In this document: positions 18,560 to 26,812 of the stretch, in pieces | Position numbering within the stretch: position 1 is the stretch's first letter | Layout: each line of letters begins with the position of its first letter | Source of the DNA: Sporocytophaga sp. | GTDB taxonomy: Bacteria; Bacteroidota; Bacteroidia; Cytophagales; Cytophagaceae | NCBI GenBank assembly: GCA_024707265.1 | Contig: JANQAB010000003.1 | Location: 124,001-188,000 of the forward strand | DNA: 64,000 bases | Direction of reading: 5' to 3' | Program-made: the position numbers and the translations under genes | The notes under the pieces: generated by a model | Told to the model about the DNA's origin: nothing | Seen by the model: only the letters and a program-made list of their open reading frames with translations | The model's database searches: none

Positions 18560-19868
18560 ATGTCTTTGGACCAATTAAAATTGAACAAGCAGCTGATCAC
18601 TGCAATGCAGGATGCAGGATTCAGCAAAGTAAGAGAATTTCAGGCCAGATCAATTTCCAGAATCCTGGGTGGGCAGGATCTCCTCGGAATCGGCCCTGAA
18701 GGATGCGGAAAAACAACCTCGCTTGTACTAACTACTCTCATGCGTCTGAAATATGCTCAGGGTGAAGCTCCCAGGGCTTTAGTATTAGTACCGGATAAAA
18801 ATACAGGACTTGCACTACTTGAACATTTTACAATGTTGGGTAAAAATACTGACCTGAGGTATTTCGGTATTTTTCCCGGAGCAGGCATGGAAGGGATGAA
18901 AGAAGAGTTGGAAAAAGGTGTAGACATTGTTGTTGGTACTCCAGACAGAATACAGGCAATGTATTACAAGAACAGCATCAACCTAAGTCAGCTTAAAGTA
19001 TTTATTATAGATGATGCTGAACGCCATATCAAACAAGGGTTTCAGACAATTATACTTCAAATAGCTGAGAGTCTGTTAAAATGTCAGCGTCTCATTTTCT
19101 CCGAGGTGTATCATGAAAAACTGGAACGGCTGATTGAACCTATACTCAATCATTACAACACTGTTGAAGTAGATATCGACAGTATGGAACAGATGGATGT
19201 GACAGATCAGGTTCTCTACCATGTTCCTAACTATAAAACGAAATTAAACCTTCTTAACCTTTTGATGAGGGATGCAGAGGTGTTTTCCAAAGTTGTTATT
19301 TTTGCAAACACCAAAATAACGGCCGAAAGTATATGTAAAAGTCTTGATAAACGGAATCCCGGAGAAGTGGCGTTATTTAATGTAAACAGGTCATCCTATC
19401 CTTCTCTTTCTTCACTAGAGGCATTCATTGAAAATCCTGAGATTCGAATGCTCATTGTTTCAAATGAAGAAAACCCTATCACAGATACAGCAGACATTCC
19501 ATTCTTATTCCATTTTGATATTCCTCCGTCCAAAGTATTATTCATTGAAAGGATTAAAAAGGAAACATCAGAAAACAGTGAAAAACTTTCATTTTCATTT
19601 GCAACAGATATTGAATTGATCCTTGTCAGAAAAATAGAACAAGAGATCGGACAAAACATTCCTGTTGAAGACCTTCCTATGGGATTGATTATAGAAGGCG
19701 ACCGCAACAGTCATAAAGATAGTGTATCCGGAGAAAACTCTGATGAAACCAAAGGCCTCGCCTTTCATGAAAAAGAAAGCAAGTAATGCCAAAACTTATA
19801 ACTACAAGTATATGGAAAGACTTAAACTCTTTGGCAAAAAAAATCGCAAGCATAAAAAAGGTGAATAA
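18560..19868 (+). CDS. Degenerate DEAD-box helicase-like protein, probable +1 frameshift near the end
   Basis: It has a two-domain DEAD-box architecture. The P-loop is retained (GPEGCGKTTS, about residue 45). Motif Ib is TPDR, but motif II is DDAE instead of DEAD, motif III lacks SAT (IFSEVY), and the arginine-rich motif VI (HRxGRxGR) is absent (FIERIKKETSEN at that place). ATP hydrolysis and RNA unwinding are therefore doubtful; an RNA-binding or regulatory role is an inference. The frame stops at 19786. Removing one A from the A5 run at 19770-19774 extends it to 19868 with a highly basic tail (MERLKLFGKKNRKHKKGE) that ends 2 bases before a terminator. Without the correction the protein ends in KESK. 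Confidence 0.65.
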
Positions 19869-19870
19869 CA

Positions 19871-19900
19871 AAAGGAGAACAGTTTTAGTTCTCCTTTTTT
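19871..19900 (+). terminator. Terminator after the DEAD-box gene
   Basis: A perfect 10-bp stem (AAAGGAGAAC / GTTCTCCTTT) with a 7-nt loop is followed by T residues. Its position just after the TAA at 19868 supports the extended reading of the DEAD-box gene. Confidence 0.8.
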
Positions 19901-20025
19901 GTTTGTGTTCATTACCTCCTCATCCTTACCTAAAGACTTTCATTCAACTCCTATAACTATCGACAGAGAACCCATATTCACTGTGTTTCGTTTTTCCAAT
20001 AAAAGGTATTACAATATTAAAAGGT

Positions 20026-20397
20026 ATGGAAAGAAACGTAGTAGGCTGGTTTGAAATACCAGTAAAAGAATTAGATAGAGCAAAAAAATTCTATAGTTCG
20101 GTTTTTGAGAAAAAATTAACCGACATGCCAATGGATGATCTTGAGATGGCAACTTTTGACATGGTCGATGATGGTCCTAATTCAGGAGGAGCTTTGGTTA
20201 AAGGTGAGGAAACAACACCTAGTTCATCAGGCACAGTGGTATATTTCTCATGTGATGATATTCAGAATGAACTTTCAAGAGTTGAAAAGAGCGGAGGGAA
20301 AATTGTATTCCCTAAAACTCCTATAGGGGAATATGGATTTATAGCACACATCATAGACACCGAAGGAAATCGGATTGGGTTGCATTCAGTTAATTAA
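20026..20397 (+). CDS. VOC (glyoxalase/bleomycin-resistance fold) family protein
   Basis: A single-domain 123-residue vicinal-oxygen-chelate protein. It starts WFEIPVKELDRAKKFYSSVF, typical of the first beta-alpha unit, and ends FIAHIIDTEGNRIGLHS, the closing strand of the second. Metal-ligand positions are not clear enough to assign an activity. Related small VOC proteins are often annotated as glyoxalases without evidence. Cytoplasmic, monocistronic, with its own strong terminator. Confidence 0.85.
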   Translation: MERNVVGWFEIPVKELDRAKKFYSSVFEKKLTDMPMDDLEMATFDMVDDGPNSGGALVKGEETTPSSSGTVVYFSCDDIQNELSRVEKSGGKIVFPKTPIGEYGFIAHIIDTEGNRIGLHSVN

Positions 20398-20400
20398 AAA

Positions 20401-20436
20401 AAAGAGCCTGCGTTTAAAAGCGCAGGCTCTTTCTAT
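20401..20436 (+). terminator. Terminator of the VOC gene
   Basis: A perfect 12-bp stem (AAAGAGCCTGCG / CGCAGGCTCTTT) with an 8-nt loop, 4 bases after the stop codon. Confidence 0.85.
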
Positions 20437-20515
20437 TTTATCTTAAAACAATTCATACCATCACTCACCATGACAAAAAGAGAATTGAAGTATAATAAAT
20501 ACATGCTCTTCTTTT

Positions 20516-20550
20516 CTTACCACTTATAACTTACTACTTACCACTCAAAA
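20516..20550 (-). repeat. Heptanucleotide tandem repeat at a gene 3' end
   Basis: Five consecutive 7-mers on the plus strand (CTTACCA, CTTATAA, CTTACTA, CTTACCA, CTCAAAA) end 2 bases before the stop codon of the minus-strand hydroxylase gene. Orientation relative to the gene is the same as at 4498, 41839 and 45308. Confidence 0.55.
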
Positions 20551-20551
20551 A

Positions 20552-21691
20552 TCATCTTTCACTTTTATCAATCATGTTTAAGTCTTTATCAAAAGGACTT
20601 TTAGTAAACGGATAAAATAATTGTTTCAAATATCCTTTAGGATAATTGGCTTCCCTCACTCCTGTCCCTTCCGGCCAGACATCACCCGGTAAATAATAGG
20701 TTCCAAATATCTTATCTAAAAATGGAAAATGAATTGCAAAGTTCTTACCATAGATATTCGGATCATCGCTATGATGCCAGTGATGAAACTGCGGCGTTAC
20801 AAAGATGTATTTGAATATACCGAAATTAATCCCTGTATTGGCATGGATCAACACTGCATGGATGGAAACGAAAATGATATAAGCATTAAATGTAATCGTT
20901 GAAAAACCACATATATAAAGAGGAATAAATGAAATGGATCTTGTTACAAAAATATCTACAAAGTGCGTTCTTGAACCTGCAAGCCAGTCCATAGACTGAG
21001 TCGAATGATGCACAGAATGAAATCTCCATAAATAAACATGCGAATGAAAAAGGCGATGAGCCCAATACTGAAATAGATCTGTGACAAGTAGAGCAAGCAA
21101 AAACTCCACGATAAAAGGAAGTTCCTGAACCCATGTATGAAAGGTATCAAGACCTAATTGGCCAAACAAAACCTTTGCCGGTGCTTGCGTAATAACTCCG
21201 AAAAACTGGACAAACAAATGACTGACTGCAAAATATATAAGATCTGTTCTCCACTCTGCATGAAACCTCTTTTGTCCTATTCGTTTGGGAAATGCCATTT
21301 CTATGGGAATAAAAATCAAGGCAAGAATAAACAGGTCGATTAACAGCCAGTCCAGGCCAATACTCCATGCCGCCTTATCTACAGCTCTTGCTTTTACTTC
21401 AAAGCCTCCCAAAGCAATAGAAAGCGTGCATAGAACTATACCTATTACAGGAAGCTTTTTCTTTTTACTTAGTAAAAAACCAAGTGCAGCAAAAAAGAAT
21501 GAAGCTATGATAATAGCCATTAATAAAGTTTTCATCATTTCCCCTGTATATACTTCACGGAATTCAGGAGTTGTAAAATGCTCCGGAAAATGAAAACATA
21601 CAATTGCTAGTAATGACAACAAACCTAAAAATATACAGCTATAACTACTTATATAGCCTTCTCCAATTTTAAAAGGTGCTTTTTCTGACAT
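20552..21691 (-). CDS. Fatty acid hydroxylase / sterol desaturase family membrane protein
   Basis: A 379-residue integral membrane di-iron enzyme. The histidine boxes are present: HRLFHSHVYLWRFHSVHHS (HxxxxH with HxxHH) at about residue 212-230, and FHHWHHSD near residue 312. At least six hydrophobic helices precede and surround them. The N-terminal region has extra helices (about 15-35, 50-70 and 77-95), so the protein is longer than minimal family members. It hydroxylates or desaturates a lipid at the inner membrane; the substrate is not deducible. Confidence 0.85.
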   Translation of the reverse strand: MSEKAPFKIGEGYISSYSCIFLGLLSLLAIVCFHFPEHFTTPEFREVYTGEMMKTLLMAIIIASFFFAALGFLLSKKKKLPVIGIVLCTLSIALGGFEVKARAVDKAAWSIGLDWLLIDLFILALIFIPIEMAFPKRIGQKRFHAEWRTDLIYFAVSHLFVQFFGVITQAPAKVLFGQLGLDTFHTWVQELPFIVEFLLALLVTDLFQYWAHRLFHSHVYLWRFHSVHHSTQSMDWLAGSRTHFVDIFVTRSISFIPLYICGFSTITFNAYIIFVSIHAVLIHANTGINFGIFKYIFVTPQFHHWHHSDDPNIYGKNFAIHFPFLDKIFGTYYLPGDVWPEGTGVREANYPKGYLKQLFYPFTKSPFDKDLNMIDKSER

Positions 21692-21759
21692 TTGATTTAA
21701 AAAAATTTTGATTTAAATATAAAAAAATATCAAACAGAAACCTTACCTGCATTTAAATA

Positions 21760-21792
21760 AATAGCATGAAGCCATTAGATCTTCATGCTATT
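21760..21792 (-). terminator. Terminator of the T9SS malectin gene
   Basis: A perfect 12-bp inverted repeat (AATAGCATGAAG / CTTCATGCTATT) with a 9-nt loop, 70 bases past the stop at 21862. The following minus-strand sequence is T-rich. Confidence 0.6.
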
Positions 21793-21861
21793 CTAACACT
21801 GATAACACAACTCAAATTTCTTCAATCCTTTGCTTATTATTCATTGAAGACAAAGTTGAAA

Positions 21862-23613
21862 TTATTCAATTATCTTAATAGTTTGCTCGTTGTTAATATT
21901 AATAAGATAAAGACCTTGTTGCGCATCACCGAATAAGTTAGTATCTAATTTATATCGCTTGTCAACAGAAGATATATTTTCTTCATACACAAGTCTTCCT
22001 TGCATATCATAAATTTTAAAATTGACCGGATTAGCACTTTCCTCTTCAGAAGAAACATATAGTACATCAGCATCTCTACCTGCTACATTATATTTAGAGC
22101 CACTATGAGACGCAATTGTAAATTCATTACTAATAGATCTGGAAGCAGATGAAGTCGCAGTCTCCAATGAAGCTATTTCAATACCATTCACCTGAGGATT
22201 CCCTACCTTTCTTATAAAATCTATATCTAATACTCCATCAGTTACTTTTACATAAAAGTTCTTTTTATCTGCATGGAGACCAACACTTGCGAAAATGTCA
22301 TAATTAGAAAGTACTTCTTGATCTTCCAAATTAACATCAAAAACTCTCACGCCTGTTTGGGTTACTCCAGGCACCTTTTCTGCAAAAAATAAACTCACTC
22401 TATAGATACCATTTGCCAGAGGGAAATTATAAGACAGTTCACCACCAAAATCAAGGTCATATCTGTTTGAGGCAAACAAAGCATTTGGAGCTCCTGTTGT
22501 ATTGATACCCTGCCAATAATGCCAGCTTCCCGTTGTATGGTTTGAACTGAAAGGATCCAGATATACTGATCTTTGCAATTGATAATCCTTTTCCCAGTTT
22601 TTATCTGATGCACTTATATCAGGACCTCCTGCATTAATTCTATATTGAATCGGATGTCCAATAACGCCATTAGAAAATTTAACCAAAAAAGATCCGGATG
22701 CTGTCCAGCTATCCAAAGCAAAAGGGAAATCCGCAATTCCTTGCAGATAAATATTGCCCTCTGCATCACTTGAAAGTTTTTCCACCAACTCTACTCCCTC
22801 CTCAGTCCCTTTACCCAATGCATATAATCTGTTTCCTGTGCTATCATACTTTATAAAGAAAAGATTATGATAGGTGGATGAATTAAGTAAAGTTTCACCC
22901 TGGAAATTTATATTTGAAAGATAGCTACCTCCCAAATACACATTCCCAAATTTATCTGTAGTTAAAGCTGAAGTCATATTACCAAATGGCTCATTGCTAT
23001 TGGCAAGTTTACCCCATTTAAATTCTCCCTGAGTATTTATTTTAACTAAAAAAGGTTCATCAAAATATTGAATAAAATATGGGTATTCATAATCAATCTG
23101 ACATTTCAAAGTAAATGAACCAAATTGATAGAATCCATTTAAATTACCTCCGACATAAATATTATTATATCTGTCAATGCTCACATACCTTGGAAAAATA
23201 AAACAACTTGTAGAATTCTGATTGGTAAGCGTTTCGAAAACCTTAGCACCTGACGGGGTAAATTTTGATACTAATAAATTTGAATAATAATCGGTAACCG
23301 CTACTGATATAATGTTCCCTTCTGAATCAAGTTTTGATATCCCTTCAACATAGTTAACGCCTGGCAGCAAAGCTTTCCAGATTTGCACATCATTTTTATC
23401 ATACTTTACAAGATAGGCTACAGTCTTTGGCCAGCCTTCAGGAGTAAGCTCTTCATAACTTTCATGAGCATATCTGTTGCTGTCAGCATCAATATTCTCC
23501 GGCTTATTGGCAAATTCGCCTTCATAAGGTTTCACCCAGTCTATCACCTGCGAATGGAGTTCAGACAAAATTAAAAAGCAAAAAAACAATGTAGTCCCAA
23601 ATGTTTTCTTCAT
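21862..23613 (-). CDS. Secreted protein with SBBP-like repeats, malectin domain and T9SS sorting domain
   Basis: A 583-residue protein with a signal peptide (residues 1-21). Residues about 30-320 contain repeats of the type GNVYLGGSY and NNIYVGGNLNG, as in SBBP beta-propeller proteins. Residues about 330-480 form a malectin-like carbohydrate-binding domain (DISASDKNWEKD, GIYRVSLFFAE, LDIDFIRKVGNPQVNGIEI). Residues about 500-583 form a type IX secretion C-terminal domain (IYDMQGRLVYEENI, QGLYLININNEQTIKIIE). It is therefore expected on the cell surface or in the medium, binding glycans. Presence of the sorting domain implies a T9SS in this organism. Confidence 0.85.
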   Translation of the reverse strand: MKKTFGTTLFFCFLILSELHSQVIDWVKPYEGEFANKPENIDADSNRYAHESYEELTPEGWPKTVAYLVKYDKNDVQIWKALLPGVNYVEGISKLDSEGNIISVAVTDYYSNLLVSKFTPSGAKVFETLTNQNSTSCFIFPRYVSIDRYNNIYVGGNLNGFYQFGSFTLKCQIDYEYPYFIQYFDEPFLVKINTQGEFKWGKLANSNEPFGNMTSALTTDKFGNVYLGGSYLSNINFQGETLLNSSTYHNLFFIKYDSTGNRLYALGKGTEEGVELVEKLSSDAEGNIYLQGIADFPFALDSWTASGSFLVKFSNGVIGHPIQYRINAGGPDISASDKNWEKDYQLQRSVYLDPFSSNHTTGSWHYWQGINTTGAPNALFASNRYDLDFGGELSYNFPLANGIYRVSLFFAEKVPGVTQTGVRVFDVNLEDQEVLSNYDIFASVGLHADKKNFYVKVTDGVLDIDFIRKVGNPQVNGIEIASLETATSSASRSISNEFTIASHSGSKYNVAGRDADVLYVSSEEESANPVNFKIYDMQGRLVYEENISSVDKRYKLDTNLFGDAQQGLYLININNEQTIKIIE

Positions 23614-23800
23614 AACGATTGGTTTTAGGTTTAGAAAAAATTAAAAAATCGACCAAAAGTTAAGACTAAAAACCTCAAAATCATCTCCTAACTAATAAAT
23701 ATTAATTATCCACAGTGAAAATGTGGTTATGAATTAACAATCGTTTTACAACCTCAAAAAAATAACCATGCGATTCTTATGGCTTGAACTCTTTTTCCCA

Positions 23801-24046
23801 TTAACTTCTATGCTTATATACTTTATCCAAATTTACCAGAGCTGTTGCCGTACTATACATAGAAACCAGAAAGGGTGTAACATATGTCAGAAACAATTTA
23901 AATAAACTAAGGCTTTCCCATTTCTGACCAATAAGCAAATCACCCTGATTGATAAAATTTAGCACAGTTCCCACCACCAGGCTTACCATAAGACCTTTTT
24001 TCAGAGTCGCAGGTCTTGACGCAAATTTTATAAAAGCAGACTGCAT
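23801..24046 (-). CDS. NrtS-family small membrane protein (putative nitrate/nitrite transporter)
   Basis: An 81-residue protein with two hydrophobic segments (about 18-38 and 50-70). Between them lies LKKGLMVSLVVGTVLNFINQGDLL, a pattern I associate with the NrtS family, and then LFLTYVTPFLVSMYSTATA. It is named after cyanobacterial NrtS, which takes part in nitrate/nitrite transport. Nothing around it concerns nitrogen, so the role here is uncertain. It stands alone between the T9SS gene and the aminotransferase gene. Confidence 0.65.
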   Translation of the reverse strand: MQSAFIKFASRPATLKKGLMVSLVVGTVLNFINQGDLLIGQKWESLSLFKLFLTYVTPFLVSMYSTATALVNLDKVYKHRS

Positions 24047-24246
24047 ATTCTTTCTCTTCTAAAATTTCCTGTTAAAATTCAAGCTGTACTTTATTGAAAT
24101 TACTTCTCTTTAAGTTGCTGAGATAGAATTAAAATGAAAAAAAATATGAAAACTTTATTCATAAAGACATTATAAAAAATTTAAAGAAAGAAATAAATAA
24201 CGAATTAATGGGGAGATTAAACATTACAAAACTCTTTCTAAAAGAA

Positions 24247-24280
24247 AAAGCCTTTGCAGTATTCACTATGCAAAGGCTTT
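24247..24280 (-). terminator. Terminator of the aminotransferase gene
   Basis: A perfect 12-bp stem (AAAGCCTTTGCA / TGCAAAGGCTTT) with a 10-nt loop. On the minus strand it is followed by TTCTTTT, 24 bases after the stop at 24304. Confidence 0.8.
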
Positions 24281-24303
24281 AAATTTATGTCTTTATATGA
24301 TTC

Positions 24304-25635
24304 TTAAGCTATCACTTTAACCGACTCTGTTTTGCTTGCCAGGTATTCTCTAATAGCTTCTCTGAGTCTTATAAAGTTATTTTTAAGCATTTCTTCATTC
24401 TCTTCAAGGAGTGTAATTCTAAAGCCCTTCAGATCCGAACAGAAAGAGGAAATAGGCACAACGCAGATCCCTGTAGATGCCAGCAGGTAATAAACAAATC
24501 TCTTATCCAAAGCAACATCTTCCTTTTCAACCCAGCTTTCTACAAGCTTCTTCACTTCCGGATTTTCAATCTTCAATTTCTGATCAGATCTCAATACCCC
24601 TTCTTTAAATATGATGGTATTGTAAAATGCACCAAATGTTTCATTAAACATCAGCTCTGGAATTTCACCCAGGATATCAGCTATAATCTTACTTCTTCTT
24701 CCTATGCGTTCATTAAGCTCTTTTCTGTAGGGCTTAAACCTTGGATCTCCCATGATCTTTGGAATGGCAAGCTGAGGTAAAGTAGTCGAGCAAACCTCAA
24801 TCATCTTTGCATTATCCAATGCTGCACAGAACTTGGTAAACTCTTTATCTTTATCCTTATTATAATATTCCATCCAGCCACATCTTGAACCAGGCCATGG
24901 AAGTTCTTTAGAAATACCTTTCATGGCTATTCCCGGAAGGTCTTCGATTACTTCAGCGAGCGCATATGCTCTGGCTCCGTTATAGGTGATGTTAAGATAA
25001 ATCTCATCACTGATCAGCATCAGTTTGAATTCCCTGGCGATCTCCACAATTCTTTTTAAAGTCTCATAAGGATAAACCATTCCTGTAGGGTTATCAGGAT
25101 TGATAATCAGAATCCCTATAATATTCGGATTGTATTTTACTTTATTATAAAGATCATCCAGATCAGGATACCAATGATTGTTAGGATCAAGCTTATAGGT
25201 AATAGGAACCTGGTTAGCATGTGCAGCTTCAGCAGAAGAGTGAGTGCTATAAGCAGGAGAAGGACCTATCACCCTTAAAGTCGGATCGATAAACTGATAT
25301 ACTTTTGCGATAGCATCTCCAAGGCCGTTAAAGAACAGAATATCATCCGCTGTAATCTGCGCTCCCCCTCTGGCGTTATTCAGATTGGCAAGAAACTCTC
25401 TTGTTTCAAGGTTACCTTTGGAAGGACAATAACTGTAAGATTTATTATCCATCACTAAGCCGGAAATAATTTCCCTCATCCATTGAGGAATTTCGGAGTT
25501 TTTCTGAATCGGATCCCCGATATTTTCCCAATAAATAGGCAAGCCAAGGTTTTTCAACTGATCAGCTTTCTTCACTATTTCCCTTATTTCATAGCTAAGT
25601 TCTTTTGCTCCACCACTTAATATCTTGTGTCTCAT
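24304..25635 (-). CDS. Class I/II PLP-dependent aminotransferase (alanine-transaminase-like)
   Basis: A 443-residue cytoplasmic fold-type I aminotransferase. Visible motifs are NPDNPTGMVYP (about residue 185), ISDEIYLNITYNG (about 215), and the Schiff-base lysine region MKGISKELPWPGSRCGW (about 245). The N-terminus GLPIYWENIGDPIQ and the tyrosine-rich YSYCPSKGN place it near large alanine/aspartate transaminase-like enzymes rather than histidinol-phosphate ones. Exact substrate not assignable. It is monocistronic with a strong terminator. The start ATG is the first of the frame. Confidence 0.85.
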   Translation of the reverse strand: MRHKILSGGAKELSYEIREIVKKADQLKNLGLPIYWENIGDPIQKNSEIPQWMREIISGLVMDNKSYSYCPSKGNLETREFLANLNNARGGAQITADDILFFNGLGDAIAKVYQFIDPTLRVIGPSPAYSTHSSAEAAHANQVPITYKLDPNNHWYPDLDDLYNKVKYNPNIIGILIINPDNPTGMVYPYETLKRIVEIAREFKLMLISDEIYLNITYNGARAYALAEVIEDLPGIAMKGISKELPWPGSRCGWMEYYNKDKDKEFTKFCAALDNAKMIEVCSTTLPQLAIPKIMGDPRFKPYRKELNERIGRRSKIIADILGEIPELMFNETFGAFYNTIIFKEGVLRSDQKLKIENPEVKKLVESWVEKEDVALDKRFVYYLLASTGICVVPISSFCSDLKGFRITLLEENEEMLKNNFIRLREAIREYLASKTESVKVIA

Positions 25636-25864
25636 GCTTTATTTTGTCCTAACCTTTCCTTAGAAAGGATAAAATTAAAAAATTATTCCCTGGTATAAAA
25701 TTCATTATTCTCTTATAAAGGATATTTTTTTGGATTAGTTCCCTCCCCTATACTTTATCCTGGATTGAAACACAGCTCAAAAAGATAAATACTATTGAAA
25801 ATCAACACAATTCTGACAATTACCTTAGAATATTTTCGATTACATGAAAAGGTTAAATTTCATA

Positions 25865-26812
25865 TCATTTGTTGATCAGCCTAAAAAATCCAAAAGCCAG
25901 GGCGATTATCAATGCTATGTGAATCAATGCCCCCAACAGGAATAATCCTTGCATCAGATTCAGACTGATAAACCTTCTGTAATGACTTCCTTCTTCAAAG
26001 CTTATTCTGGGAGGCCCCGGAGCTATCTTTGATTTTGAAAATGGAGATAAGTGAGGATTTAAAGCTGCATTGGAACCCGAAATGTGTACCGGGCCTGCAG
26101 CTTTAGCATTCAGATAAAGAAAAATATCCCGTATATCCTTTTCATTCAGATAGGTAAAAGCGGGCATTTTATAATGATCATATTGCTCTGATATAAAATT
26201 GGCGTAAGAATCTCCCTTTTTAATTACCTCCTGAGAATTTTGCACAAAAGGAACCAGCCAGCTTAAAGGGAGGGTTTTAGGCGTGCTGCCAAGAGCCGGA
26301 CCTATTACCTCTTTATCAAATGCATGACACACAGCGCACTGCTGATCAAAAAGAAATTTTCCGTGTAAAGCAGCATCACCATACTTGCCGCTTAAAAGAG
26401 CTTCCGGATATATATCTTTTGAAACACCCGTCTTCGAAGCATCCTGGATATAGGCTAGTATATCATAAATATCGTCATCTGACAATTTCTTAAATGATGG
26501 CATTACCGTGTTATTGTAGCTTTTAAATATAAAGACTGCATGAGTGTCTCCTGCAGTAATCATACTTTGGGAATTTTTAATAAAGCCAAGTAACCAGGGT
26601 AACGGTCTTTTTTTGGTGACAGTTGATAGAGCCGGGCCTATCCTTTCAACAGATAGCGCATGACACACATTGCAGTTATTAAGAAACAATGTCTCGCCAT
26701 TGTCAATACTTTCCCTGTCTGAAGGCAGATCCTTACTTTGCCCTGATGAACTTTCCGGAATTCCTGAAAGCAAAAGCAGAAGGATAAATAATAACAAATC
26801 AGAAATCTTCAT
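25865..26812 (-). CDS. Diheme cytochrome c, membrane anchored
   Basis: Two class I cytochrome c domains follow a signal peptide. The first heme site is NCNVCHAL (about residue 45) and the second QCAVCHAF (about 160). Each has a downstream Met ligand candidate (VMPSFKKLSD, KMPAFTYLNE). A C-terminal hydrophobic helix (about 290-315) anchors it. It is probably the electron donor to the oxidase encoded immediately upstream. ATG 26812 overlaps the end of coxA by 14 bases, implying translational coupling; the frame is open to 26848, but that start would lie deeper in coxA. Confidence 0.85.
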   Translation of the reverse strand: MKISDLLLFILLLLLSGIPESSSGQSKDLPSDRESIDNGETLFLNNCNVCHALSVERIGPALSTVTKKRPLPWLLGFIKNSQSMITAGDTHAVFIFKSYNNTVMPSFKKLSDDDIYDILAYIQDASKTGVSKDIYPEALLSGKYGDAALHGKFLFDQQCAVCHAFDKEVIGPALGSTPKTLPLSWLVPFVQNSQEVIKKGDSYANFISEQYDHYKMPAFTYLNEKDIRDIFLYLNAKAAGPVHISGSNAALNPHLSPFSKSKIAPGPPRISFEEGSHYRRFISLNLMQGLFLLGALIHIALIIALAFGFFRLINK

